Assembly: GCF_000159035.1 (NCBI RefSeq)
Contig: NZ_DS999574.1
Coordinates: 960,923 to 1,024,922 of the forward strand
Direction: 5' to 3'
Length of the DNA: 64,000 nucleotides
Source: Actinomyces urogenitalis DSM 15434
Lineage (GTDB): Bacteria > Actinomycetota > Actinomycetes > Actinomycetales > Actinomycetaceae
Shown here piece after piece: positions 48,453 through 57,739 of this stretch; the stretch's first letter is position 1; each line of letters starts with the position of its first letter. The notes under the pieces are model-generated. The model was not told where the DNA came from. It ran no database searches and saw only the letters and a program-made list of their open reading frames with translations. A program made the position numbers and the translations under genes.

Positions 48453-49469
48453 TCAGCCCTCAGAAAGAGGCTGTGAGGAGTCGCGGACCACCAGTCTCGC
48501 CCCCACGACCCGGTGCACCGGGGCCTGCGTGGGCTCCTGAAGAAGGAGGGACACGCACTGAGCCGCCAGCAGGTCCGGTGACTGGTCGATGCTGGTGAGG
48601 CGGAACTCGGGGCGGTCGGCCCACGGGGAGTTGTCGTAGGACACCAGCGCGACGTCACGCCCTGGGCGCAGGCCTGAGGCCAGCAGGGCCGTGTGCAGGT
48701 CAAGCGCCAGGACGTCGTTGTACGCCACCGCGCCAAAGCGCCCTGCCGTGCGCGAGCGCGCCGCAGCCAGGGCGGGCGTGGCGCCGTCGTCGCAGACCAC
48801 CGCCTGGAAGCGCATGCCGAGACGCTTCGCGGCCAGGCGGCACGCCTCGCGACGCTCGTCGACCAGCGTCTCGTGCATCGATCCTGACGGGCTGAAGAAC
48901 ACCGTCTCGGACACGCCCTGGCTCGCGAGGTGATCAGCGATCTGCGCGGCGGCGTCGTCCTCGTCGAGCCGGACGACGTTGAGCGTGTCGGTGTCCAGGC
49001 GGCGGTCCATGACGACCAGGGGGAGCTGGGCGGACAGCTCACGCAGCTCCGTCAGTGACAGGGAGGTGCCGGGCAGGATGAGGCCCTCGGGCCGCATGGA
49101 CAGCACGTCGTCGATCGTGGATCGCTCCACCTGGTCCGTCAGGTCCGAGACGAAGGAGGCCAGGATGTAGCCGGCCTGTGAGGCGTGGCGCCGCAGGGCC
49201 CGCAGCAGCAGGTCGAAGAAAGGGTTGTCGAGGTAGGGCACGATCACCGCCAGGCGTCGCGAGCGACGGGAGGCGAGCTCGGTGGCCGCGTTGTTCGGCC
49301 GGTAGCGCAGGGTGCGGGCCGCCTCCAGGATCCGCTGGCGGGTCTTGTCCGACATGCGGCCCCCGCCCTTGAGGGCCAGGGAGACCAGGCCACGAGAGAC
49401 CTTCGCCAGGTCGGCGACGTCCTGCTGGGTGGCAGGCGCTCGGCGAGCAGTGGGAGCGGCCTCAGGCAC
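48453..49469 (-). CDS. LacI-family regulator
   Basis: A 338-residue repressor with the helix-turn-helix PATQQDVADLAKVSRGLVSLALKGGGRM, the hinge region TLRYRPNNAATELASRRSRRLAVIVPYLDNPFFDLLLRAL, and a ligand domain with DVALVSYDNSPWADRPEFRLTSIDQSPDLLAAQCVSLLL. GTG 49469 is preceded by GGAGG at 5 bases. It lies just upstream of, and on the same strand as, the double operator and frameshifted oxidoreductase, so it could bind the 48314 palindrome. Confidence 0.85.
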   Translation of the reverse strand: MPEAAPTARRAPATQQDVADLAKVSRGLVSLALKGGGRMSDKTRQRILEAARTLRYRPNNAATELASRRSRRLAVIVPYLDNPFFDLLLRALRRHASQAGYILASFVSDLTDQVERSTIDDVLSMRPEGLILPGTSLSLTELRELSAQLPLVVMDRRLDTDTLNVVRLDEDDAAAQIADHLASQGVSETVFFSPSGSMHETLVDERREACRLAAKRLGMRFQAVVCDDGATPALAAARSRTAGRFGAVAYNDVLALDLHTALLASGLRPGRDVALVSYDNSPWADRPEFRLTSIDQSPDLLAAQCVSLLLQEPTQAPVHRVVGARLVVRDSSQPLSEG

Positions 49470-49515
49470 GGGAACCTCCGAGGGGTGGCGGGTGTGCTCC
49501 TCAGGATAGGGCGGA

Positions 49516-50253
49516 TCACACGAGCAGGTAGATCGCCGAGCCGATCGTCAGCAGCGTGACCAGGGGGTTGAAGACCTTCTCGTTCATCCGGGTGGCCAGG
49601 GAGCGGCCGGCAAAGGCGGAGACGATGACCACCGGGACCAGGACGGCGTCCGTCGCCAGGGTGCTGACGTGGATGATCCCCAGGCCGATCGAGAAGGGGA
49701 GCTTGACCAGGTTGACCAGGAAGAAGAACCAGGCGGTCGTGCCCAGGAAGGTGGAGATCGAGAAGCGTGAGGCCAGGAAGTACATCGTGGTCACCGGGCC
49801 CCCGGCGTTGGCGGCCATCGTCGTGAACCCTGCCAGGGTGCCGTAGACCGCGCGTCCGGCGCGCCCCTGGACCTGCGGCGGCCTGGGCAGGCGCATGAGC
49901 AGCAGGGTGACGGCGATCAGGGCCAGGAGCAGCACGCCGATGAACCGCTGCGTCGCGCCGTCGGAGGCCACGTGCAGGAAGGCGGCCCCCAGCACCACGC
50001 CAGCCAGCACACCAGGAACCAGGCGCCGCAGCGTCGGCCAGTCGGCGTCGCGGCGGTACATCCAGATCGCCAGGACGTCGCCGACCAGGAGGAGGACGAG
50101 CATGGTGCCCGTGGAGGCCTTGGCGGGCAGCACGGCGGCGAACAGTGCGACGGCAAGGGTCGCGGCTCCGGGCAGCGCGGTCTTGGAGACCCCGATCGCC
50201 GCTGCCGCGATGACGAGGACCACCCAGGTCGAGGTAGACAGCATTGTCAGCAC
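49516..50253 (-). CDS. TauE/SafE-family permease
   Basis: A 245-residue membrane protein with about eight hydrophobic helices and the TauE/SafE signature pattern: an N-terminal VLVIAAAAIGVSKTALPGAATLAV and the second-half repeat GTLAGFTTMAANAGGPVTTMYFL. Members export or import small anions such as sulfite or sulfoacetate. There is no sulfur gene nearby, so the substrate is unknown. The start is GTG 50253, with AGGAT 8 bases upstream; ATG 50244 is an alternative. Confidence 0.82.
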   Translation of the reverse strand: MLTMLSTSTWVVLVIAAAAIGVSKTALPGAATLAVALFAAVLPAKASTGTMLVLLLVGDVLAIWMYRRDADWPTLRRLVPGVLAGVVLGAAFLHVASDGATQRFIGVLLLALIAVTLLLMRLPRPPQVQGRAGRAVYGTLAGFTTMAANAGGPVTTMYFLASRFSISTFLGTTAWFFFLVNLVKLPFSIGLGIIHVSTLATDAVLVPVVIVSAFAGRSLATRMNEKVFNPLVTLLTIGSAIYLLV

Positions 50254-50353
50254 AAAGGCATCCTAGTGTCACGGACGGACGATTCGCACCTGCTCTGAGG
50301 ACCTGCGTCGTCGGAGTCCGGGCCCCGACCCTACCGGTGACAGGAGACGGTCG

Positions 50354-51706
50354 ATGAAGATCGCACGAAGCTCAGCGCAGCGCCGTCTGCGCCTCCTGCT
50401 GGCGTGCACCGGCGTGGCTACCGGCGGTGCCTGGGGCTCGGTGGCGCTCGCCCTCGCTCACGACCACGCCAGCGCCTCGCTGCTGCAAGGACAGGCGGCG
50501 ACGGCGGAGACGGTGAGGATCATCGTCCTTCTGGCTGCGCTGCCGCTGGGCGCACTGGTCGGGGCGCTGCCCCTGGACCTGGTCTCCCACGCGCTGGGAC
50601 GACGGCCGGCGACGTTGGTGTGTGCCACCTTGGTCATGGTCGGAGCCGTGGTCGGGGCCGTGAGCGCCGCCGTGGCCTCCACCTGGGGGCAGTCGGTCGG
50701 GGCGCTGGTCACGGGTCTGGGTGTCGGCGGCTTCACCATCGTGACGCCCAAGCTGGCTCACGAGCTGGCCGAGCGCGGGCACCGCAGGCTCGTTCCCCGT
50801 CTTGCTGCCTCGCTGCCAGCAGGAGCGGGCCTGGCGCTGCTTGCCGGTGAGGCCGGTGAGCTGCTCCTGCCGGGCCAGGCCCTGGTGCTCGGGTGGCTGG
50901 CCCCCTTGACCTCCGGCGTCCTGGTCGTCCTGGTCGCCACCAGCCTGCCTGAGACGCCTCACTGGTACGTCGCCCACGGCAAGGTCGAGGCCGCTCACGC
51001 TGCCCTGCGCCGGATGACCGATCCGCTCGAGGCCGCGGTCGGGATCGACTGGGTGATGATGGACGCCGGGATGCTCGGTGAGCAGAAGGCGCTGAGCGCG
51101 AGCGACCTGCGCGTGGACCGGGTGCGCCGGACCGTCGTGGTCGGTGCGGTGCTTGAGCTGGTCCAGGGGCTGCCGCTGGGGCTGACGGCGATCTGCCTGA
51201 CGCCGGCGGCCCTGGCGCTTCGTGCAGGAGGGTGTGCGCCGGTGTGGGGTGTCGCCGCGCTGGCGTGCGCGTGGATGGTGCTGGGGATCGTCGCCAGGCG
51301 CCGTCGTCCCGAGCACATGCTGCTGGCCTGGGTGCTGGCTGGTACCGGGATGGCGGCCTGCGGCCTGGTGCTCCTGACGCTGCTGGGGCGCATGGGCCTG
51401 GCTGGGGACCAGTGGGTGCTGGTGGTGGTGTCCACGATCCTCGTCGCCGCCCACTACGTGCTTATCGCCCCGGCCTGCACCGGCGGCACCGATCCGCTGG
51501 TGCCGCCCTGGCTGCTGCGCTCCCAGCGTCGCGCTGAGGCCGTCAACCGCCCGCTTGTCCAGCTCGTGTCAGTCCTGTGCCCGACGCTCATGCTCGCGCT
51601 GGGGGTGAGTGGCCCGGTCGTCCTCGGGGTGTGCCTGGGGCTGCAGCTGACAAGTCTGCTGCTCGTGCTGCTCGCGCTGCCGCGGCTGGCTACGGCGCTG
51701 CGCTGA
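50354..51706 (+). CDS. MFS transporter, diverged sugar-porter type
   Basis: A 450-residue twelve-helix protein. It keeps part of the sugar-porter pattern (LPETPHWYVAHGKVEAAHAALRRMTDPLEAAVG after helix 6, like PES-R-WL) but has lost the GYD start, the usual GRR loop and the helix-7 QQ/NxxxYY motif (ELVQGLPLGLTAICLTP instead). The loops are short. It may transport something other than a sugar, or be regulatory. AGGAGACGG lies before the ATG. It is divergent from the TauE/SafE gene. Confidence 0.75.
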   Translation: MKIARSSAQRRLRLLLACTGVATGGAWGSVALALAHDHASASLLQGQAATAETVRIIVLLAALPLGALVGALPLDLVSHALGRRPATLVCATLVMVGAVVGAVSAAVASTWGQSVGALVTGLGVGGFTIVTPKLAHELAERGHRRLVPRLAASLPAGAGLALLAGEAGELLLPGQALVLGWLAPLTSGVLVVLVATSLPETPHWYVAHGKVEAAHAALRRMTDPLEAAVGIDWVMMDAGMLGEQKALSASDLRVDRVRRTVVVGAVLELVQGLPLGLTAICLTPAALALRAGGCAPVWGVAALACAWMVLGIVARRRRPEHMLLAWVLAGTGMAACGLVLLTLLGRMGLAGDQWVLVVVSTILVAAHYVLIAPACTGGTDPLVPPWLLRSQRRAEAVNRPLVQLVSVLCPTLMLALGVSGPVVLGVCLGLQLTSLLLVLLALPRLATALR

Positions 51707-51856
51707 GGAGGGGGCGCGGCGGCGCCGCGGCTGGCAGTGGGTATTGCGTGCTGCTGAGGCTGTGGCGGTGGTTGTGGTGCTGGTAGGGGGTGTGGCGGTG
51801 GTTGCAGTGCCGGGGTGAAGACGGTGTTGACAGCAATGAGGGTGACGGTGCTCTTG

Positions 51857-52030
51857 GCGGCGTGCCTGCGTGCTGGCGGCGTGTTTGTGCGTTGTGGGGG
51901 CGTGCCTGCGTGCTGTGAAAGCGTGCCTGTGCGCTGTGGGCGTGTCCTACGACGTCGTCACGCACGCCCTCGTCGTGGAGGCACGCCCCGTCATTGGGAA
52001 GCCACGCCGCCACAACACGCAGGCACGCCG
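51857..52030. repeat. intergenic GCGT(G/A)CC-type inverted repeat element, copy 3
   Basis: GGCGTGCCTGCGTG-type units recur at about 22-base spacing, followed by the core TCCTACGACGTCGTCACG (51946-51963), then GCACGCCC, GGCACGCC, CCACGCCG and GGCACGCCG units in reverse orientation. It forms a large imperfect hairpin. No gene is seen in the 51707-52367 gap; the rest holds short stems near 52213-52240 and 52329-52348. Confidence 0.6.
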
Positions 52031-52328
52031 CTATGTGGTGCGTAGGCCTCACGGGGGTGGCCGGGCTTTGGTGGCCGGGCTTGGCAATACGCGCCTTGGT
52101 GATCGAGCCGTGGCGCACGAGCCTGGCGCACAGGCTTTTGGGAGGGTCGGGCCTAGGCAGTGGGCCTGGGGGCTTGAGCACGTCCCAGCCGGACGCGGCC
52201 CGGACACGACAAGAGCGCCGACCCTCGTTGGGCGGCGCTCGCGGTGCTGACGTGACCTCGTGGTGGCCTGACGGTGTCGGGCGTCCCGGTCTACGTCGCT
52301 GCGCGGGCTTCGCTGGCCGCGCAGCTCA

Positions 52329-52348
52329 GGAAAGCCCGGGGGGCTTCC
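52329..52348 (-). terminator. weak hairpin after the 83-residue membrane protein gene
   Basis: GGAAAGCCC and GGGCTTCC pair with a bulged A around a short GGG loop, 20 bases past the stop at 52368. Confidence 0.45.
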
Positions 52349-52367
52349 CGGACCTTTTCGGGGAGCC

Positions 52368-52619
52368 TCAGGCGCTCATCAGGTTGATGCCGGTGTAGGT
52401 GCCCACGAAGGCCGCGATCGAGCCGGTGACGCCCGAGGCGATGAGCAGCGGGGCGGAGGCGGTGAGAGCGCCGACGGTAGCCATGACGACGATGACGGCG
52501 GCAATGATGGCCATACCGATCTTGAAGGTGAGCAGGTCGGCAGCCTTGACCTCAGCCTCGGAGGAGGCGGTGGACTCAGGGGTGGTGACAACGACCTGGT
52601 CGATGACGGGAGCGATCAT
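52368..52619 (-). CDS. small two-helix membrane protein, unrecognised
   Basis: An 83-residue protein: an acidic N-terminal third (TPESTASSEAEVKAADLL) and two hydrophobic helices (about residues 34-54 and 57-78, ALTASAPLLIASGVTGSI). It has no family I know. ATG 52619 follows AAAGGAAC, a good ribosome site; the upstream in-frame extension has none. A promoter is seen upstream, with TGTCTATGCT and a -35-like TCGACA. Possible roles are a small regulator of a membrane protein or a toxin-like peptide, with nothing to choose between them. Confidence 0.6.
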   Translation of the reverse strand: MIAPVIDQVVVTTPESTASSEAEVKAADLLTFKIGMAIIAAVIVVMATVGALTASAPLLIASGVTGSIAAFVGTYTGINLMSA

Positions 52620-52725
52620 GGTGGTGTTCCTTTCGGTTCCGCTGTGCGGAACCGTGAAGGAGGCCCCGCACGGCTGTGTGCCCGACCGGTCTGGTCGGAT
52701 CCGACCCCGGTGGGCCGGTGGCTTC

Positions 52726-52772
52726 AGCATAGACAGGTCGTCGACGCCTTGTCGAGGTGATTGTCCATACAA
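52726..52772 (-). promoter_or_regulatory. promoter of the 83-residue protein with GntR-like palindrome
   Basis: On the minus strand TCGACA (52750-52755) and TATGCT (52726-52731) are 18 bases apart. TTGT-CCAT-ACAA (52761-52772) lies just upstream, the outlying member of the palindrome set. It may be chance. Confidence 0.45.
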
Positions 52773-52875
52773 ACTATGAGGGATGAGTCGCACACTCGAC
52801 TGCCCGGTTACTAGGGGCGGCCAGCGTCCCTCCGCCGGCTGCGGCCTGTGGCAGGCACCCCTGCCGTCTCCTCGC

Positions 52876-52887
52876 TATCCTGGGCCG

Positions 52888-52890
<3 letters not shown>
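52876..52890 (+). promoter_or_regulatory. possible leaderless start of guaA
   Basis: TATCCT (52876-52881) lies six bases before GTG 52888, and no Shine-Dalgarno sequence is present. This is the arrangement of leaderless transcripts, common in actinobacteria. Confidence 0.5.
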
Positions 52891-54493
<1,603 letters not shown>

Positions 54494-54512
54494 GTCGGCC
54501 CTTAACTCCCTG

Positions 54513-54564
54513 GACGACGGCGGCCGGTGACCTGATGAGCAAGAGGTCACCGGCCGCCGTCGTC
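54513..54564 (+). terminator. terminator of guaA
   Basis: A 21-bp perfect stem (54513-54533 and 54544-54564) with a 10-base loop, 20 bases past the stop. Confidence 0.85.
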
Positions 54565-54638
54565 ATGCTCGAGGGAGCCTCTGGTCCGTCTGACGCCATG
54601 GTGAGAGCAGGCCTGCCTGACCGTCCCTGCGGCGCTCG

Positions 54639-54744
54639 GCCTGGCCCGCGGGCCAGGCGAGGGGCGACGTCGTCGGTGAGGCCGTGGAGCGCACCCGCCC
54701 CCTTGCTGCCTTCCAGGACCTGGCAGGCCCTGGAAGGCGGGCGG
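54639..54744. other. inverted-repeat-rich intergenic region after guaA
   Basis: GCCTGGCCCGCGGGCCAGGC (54639-54658) is a perfect 20-bp palindrome. A second structure pairs GCCTTCCAGG (54708-54717) with CCTGGAAGGC (54729-54738), with outer CCGCCC (54695-54700) and GGGCGG (54739-54744). No gene is seen. A structured RNA is possible but not shown. Confidence 0.4.
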
Positions 54745-54771
54745 TCACCGGCAGAGGCTGGAGCCGTTCCT

Positions 54772-54840
54772 CGAGTGTGCAGGTAGGGGCATGAGCGTGC
54801 ACCTGGGGGCTGCACACTCGTACCAGCACCTGCACGCTCA
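54772..54840. repeat. intergenic GAGTGTGCAGGT palindromic element, copy A
   Basis: Opens CGAGTGTGCAGGT, has TGCACACTC in the middle and ends CACCTGCACGCTC, so the outer ends are inverted copies. It is the most diverged of three copies (see 56617 and 59622). Confidence 0.6.
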
Positions 54841-54860
54841 CGCCTGGACCAGGAGAACCG

Positions 54861-55886
54861 ATGCAGTACACGACCCTCGGGACCACGGACATCACCATCC
54901 CCCGCCTGTGTATCGGCGGGATGAGCTTTGGCGAGGTCTTCCCCGACTCCCACCAGTGGGTCATCGATCAGCCTGCGACCCAGGAGGTCATTGCTCACGC
55001 CTTAGACCTCGGCGTCAACTTCATTGACACCGCCAACACCTACGCCCACGGCACCTCAGAGAGCTTTATCGGCCAGTCGCTGAAGAACCTGGGCGTGGCC
55101 CGCAAGGACGTGGTGCTCGCCTCGAAGGTCTACTTCAATGACGGGCACCTGTCCGCCGAGGCGATCGAGCGCGAGATCACCGGCACCCTGGAGCGCCTGG
55201 GTACGGACTACCTCGACCTCTACATCATCCACCGCTTCGACTACTCCACGCCGGTGGAGGAGACCATGGAGGCGCTGGACCGCCTGGTACGCGATGGCCG
55301 CGTGCGTGCGCTGGGTGCCAGTGCGATGTACGCCTACCAGCTCCACTCCATGCAGGTGGTGGCCGACGAGCATGGCTGGACCCGCTTGGCCAGCATGCAG
55401 AACCACTACAACCTGCTCTACCGCGAGGACGAGCGCGAGATGATCCCGGTCACCCAGAGGTACGGGATGAGCCTGACGCCCTACAGCCCGCTGGCCTCGG
55501 GGCACCTGGCGCGTCCGACCTGGGACTCGGCCTCCTCCCGCTCGACCACGGACGCCACGATGCGTGCCAAGTACGACTCGGCTCGCGCGCTGGACATGCC
55601 GATCATCGAGCGGGTCGCGCAGGTCGCCTCGCAGCATGAGGTAGCGATGTCGGACGTCGCGCTGGCCTGGTTGTGGGCCAAAGGCGTGGCAGCGCCGATC
55701 GTGGGGTGCTCGCGGCCGAGCCGGGTCGATGACGCCGTGCGCGCGCTGGACCTCACCCTCAGTGAGCAGGAGATTGCCTTCCTGGAGGAGCCCTACCGCG
55801 CTCACGAGCTCGTGGGACCGCTGGCCCGCCCGGGTGAGAAGGCGCTGGCTGGTGGCACCAAGGTCGAGGACCTTCGACGCCGCTGA
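54861..55886 (+). CDS. aldo/keto reductase
   Basis: A 341-residue NADPH-dependent reductase of the AKR superfamily. Catalytic tetrad: Asp in NFIDTANTY, Tyr in NTYAHGTSE, Lys in VVLASKVYF, His in LYIIHRFDYSTP. The nucleotide-binding C-terminus has PIVGCSRPSRVDDAVRALDL. It resembles the YajO/AKR11-12 branch that reduces carbonyls of sugars or other aldehydes. AGGAG lies 5 bases before the ATG. It is the only one of the three reductases here on the plus strand. Confidence 0.9.
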   Translation: MQYTTLGTTDITIPRLCIGGMSFGEVFPDSHQWVIDQPATQEVIAHALDLGVNFIDTANTYAHGTSESFIGQSLKNLGVARKDVVLASKVYFNDGHLSAEAIEREITGTLERLGTDYLDLYIIHRFDYSTPVEETMEALDRLVRDGRVRALGASAMYAYQLHSMQVVADEHGWTRLASMQNHYNLLYREDEREMIPVTQRYGMSLTPYSPLASGHLARPTWDSASSRSTTDATMRAKYDSARALDMPIIERVAQVASQHEVAMSDVALAWLWAKGVAAPIVGCSRPSRVDDAVRALDLTLSEQEIAFLEEPYRAHELVGPLARPGEKALAGGTKVEDLRRR

Positions 55887-55900
55887 CCCCCTGCCGGCCG

Positions 55901-55995
55901 CGACGTGGGACGGACTCGCAGCCCGTCCCACGTCGTTGTTGCCGTTCGACACACGGGATCGGGGCCTGCCCACTGGGCAGGCCCCGATCCCGTGT
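55901..55995. terminator. paired hairpins between convergent genes
   Basis: A 13-bp stem (55901-55913 with 55923-55935) and a 22-bp stem (55951-55972 with 55974-55995, minimal loop) follow the reductase stop and face the convergent gene ending at 56107. Confidence 0.75.
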
Positions 55996-56106
55996 GAATG
56001 AGGCCAGGAAGCCGATGCAGGCCTAGGAGGCTGACAGGCCTTCAGGCTGTGGCGCTGGGACTCGCCGGCGTCGCGGGGCAGGGTCGCTCCGCGACGCCGA
56101 TGGGTC

Positions 56107-56445
56107 TTACTCGGTCTTACCGGTGTCCTCGGCCCAGACCTTCTCGATGAGCGGGAAGGTGGACCAGGCCTTGGGCCATCCGCAGTAGAAGGCGAGCTGG
56201 GTGACAACCTCGATCGCCTCAGCCTTGGTGATGCCGTTCGTCCGGCCGATGCCCAGGTGCGCCTCCAGCTGGGGGAAGAGGCCGGCGGAGAAAAGCGCGG
56301 CGATGGTGATGAGGGAACGGTCGCGGGCGGGCAGCTCGTCCTCGCGGGACCAGACCTGGCCGAACAGGACGTCGTCATTGAGAGCGGCGAACTGAGGGGC
56401 GAGGCGGCCTAGCTGGTCGCGGCCGGCAGTCTGCTTGACAGCCAT
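56107..56445 (-). CDS. carboxymuconolactone-decarboxylase-family protein
   Basis: A 112-residue helical protein of the CMD/AhpD-like fold. The family pattern is present: WSREDELPARDRSLITIAALFSAGLFPQLEAHLGIG, then GITKAEAIEVVTQLAFYCGWPKAWSTF. The CXXC pair of AhpD peroxidase relatives is missing, with only one Cys (FYCGWP), so it is closer to the decarboxylase-like group whose roles are mostly unknown. AGGAG lies about 7 bases before ATG 56445. It precedes no recognisable aromatic-pathway genes; the neighbouring reductases suggest stress or carbonyl metabolism. Confidence 0.85.
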   Translation of the reverse strand: MAVKQTAGRDQLGRLAPQFAALNDDVLFGQVWSREDELPARDRSLITIAALFSAGLFPQLEAHLGIGRTNGITKAEAIEVVTQLAFYCGWPKAWSTFPLIEKVWAEDTGKTE

Positions 56446-56520
56446 GGTGGTGCTCCTAGAGGTCAGGGGACATGGACGGCAGCCTGGGGCGGTCTCCCCA
56501 GACGCGGGTGACAGTCCCCA

Positions 56521-56561
56521 GGCGGGACGACGGTGCAGGCGGGCTGCGTCGTCGTCCCACC
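56521..56561. repeat. GGGACGAC-GTCGTCCC hairpin repeat, copy 1
   Basis: GGCGGGACGAC is followed, after about 18 bases, by GTCGTCGTCCCACC, so the ends pair. The 3-prime half (GGGCTGCGTCGTCGTCCCAC) is nearly identical to that at 57658-57677. It lies upstream of the CMD-like gene. Confidence 0.55.
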
Positions 56562-56616
56562 TCGCAGTCAAGGTCGGGACAGTCCGGTGATCCAGGGCGT
56601 GTCAGGGCCTGCTTAG

Positions 56617-56691
56617 TCGCGAGTGTGCAGGTGCGTGCGCGAATGAGCACTCTGGGACTGCACACTCATGGGCGGACCTGCACACTCGCGA
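56617..56691. repeat. intergenic GAGTGTGCAGGT palindromic element, copy B
   Basis: Terminal 16-bp perfect inverted repeats TCGCGAGTGTGCAGGT (56617-56632) and ACCTGCACACTCGCGA (56676-56691) flank a middle with ACTGCACACTCATGGG. It directly abuts the stop of the reductase gene ending at 56693. It is about 80 percent alike to copy C. Confidence 0.75.
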
Positions 56692-56692
56692 G

Positions 56693-57592
56693 TCAGTAGA
56701 GGGTGCTTCCGCCCAGCTGCTGGTCCTTGACCAGATCCCCCAGCAGCCAGCGCACGATCTCGGGGTCGTAGTGGTCGAAGATACGTGGGAAGGAGGGATC
56801 GTTCAGCGTCTCAAAGGCCGCCAGGTCCTCGGCGTCCAGCATGAAGTCCATGACGTCGATGTTCTCCTCCATGCGCTCGCGGCGCACGGTCTTGGGGATG
56901 ACGATCACGTCCTTCTGGATCAGCGCGCGCAGGGCGACCTGGCCGGGCGTCTTGCCGTACTTCTGGCCGATCCTGGCCAGCACGGGGTTGGCGAAGATGT
57001 TGTTCTGGCCTTCGGCGAAGGGCGCCCAGGCCTCGTGAGCCACGCCGAGGTCTTGCATGAGCCCGTGGGCCTCGGCCTGCTGACGGAAGGGATGGGTCTC
57101 GACCTGGTTGACCGCAGGTGGCACCTCGGCAAGCAGCGCGACGTCCACCAGGCGCTCGGGATAGAAGTTGGACACGCCGATGGCGCGCAGCTTGCCCGCC
57201 TGGTAGGCCTCCTCCATGGCGCGGTAGGCGCCGGGGTAGTCACCCATGGCCTGGTGGAGGAGCATGAGGTCGATGTAGTCGGTGCCGAGCCTGCGCAGGG
57301 ACTCATCGATCGAGATCTTGGCGCGCTCGTAGCTCATATTCGACACCCAGATCTTGGAGGTGATGAAGACCTCCTCGCGGCTGGTGACGCCGTCAGCAAT
57401 GGCCTGCATGACGCCGGCGCCCACGCCCTCCTCGTTGCCGTAGGCCTGGGCGGTGTCGAGGAGGCGATAGCCCACCTCCAGGGCGGTGCGCACGTGCTCG
57501 GCGGTCTGCTCCGGCGGCGTCTGGAAGACGCCGTAGCCGAGCATCGGCATCTGGACGCTGTTGTTAAGAGTGATGACGGGAATGGTGGTCAT
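56693..57592 (-). CDS. aldo/keto reductase (2,5-diketogluconate reductase-like)
   Basis: A 299-residue AKR5-like reductase. Tetrad: Asp in GYRLLDTAQAYGNEEGVG (Tyr in the same segment), Lys in VFITSKIWVSN, His in LMLLHQAMGDYPG. It has GVSNFYPERLVDVA, NQVETHPFRQQ and the C-terminal KTVRRERMEENIDVMDFML. It is a near-tandem duplicate in form of the gene at 57740, and the two are 147 bases apart on the same strand. It begins at ATG 57592. Confidence 0.9.
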   Translation of the reverse strand: MTTIPVITLNNSVQMPMLGYGVFQTPPEQTAEHVRTALEVGYRLLDTAQAYGNEEGVGAGVMQAIADGVTSREEVFITSKIWVSNMSYERAKISIDESLRRLGTDYIDLMLLHQAMGDYPGAYRAMEEAYQAGKLRAIGVSNFYPERLVDVALLAEVPPAVNQVETHPFRQQAEAHGLMQDLGVAHEAWAPFAEGQNNIFANPVLARIGQKYGKTPGQVALRALIQKDVIVIPKTVRRERMEENIDVMDFMLDAEDLAAFETLNDPSFPRIFDHYDPEIVRWLLGDLVKDQQLGGSTLY

Positions 57593-57637
57593 GGAGTCTC
57601 CTGGGTCGGTGTCTGGGGCTGAGATGGTCGGGCCGGT

Positions 57638-57678
57638 GGCGGGACGTCGGCGGAGCCGAGCTGCGTCGTCGTCCCACC
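57638..57678. repeat. GGGACGAC-GTCGTCCC hairpin repeat, copy 2
   Basis: GGCGGGACGTC, GGCGGAGCCGA spacer, then GCTGCGTCGTCGTCCCACC. It lies 46 bases before the start of the reductase at 57592; copy 1 lies 76 bases before the CMD-like gene. Shared position suggests a cis-element. Confidence 0.55.
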
Positions 57679-57739
57679 CGGGAGGGGGCCGGGTCTGGCA
57701 GAAGGGCGTGCTGAGGAGGGCGCGAGCCCGTGTGGCCTC

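Noticed and set aside
54695-54744. Minus strand reads CCAGGTCCTGGAAGGCAGCA, which resembles the apical loop of signal recognition particle RNA
   Set aside because: The order of the conserved loop is wrong (no GGAA tetraloop closed by UCC/GGA followed by AGCAG), and the likeness comes from a simple inverted repeat, GCCTTCCAGG/CCTGGAAGGC.
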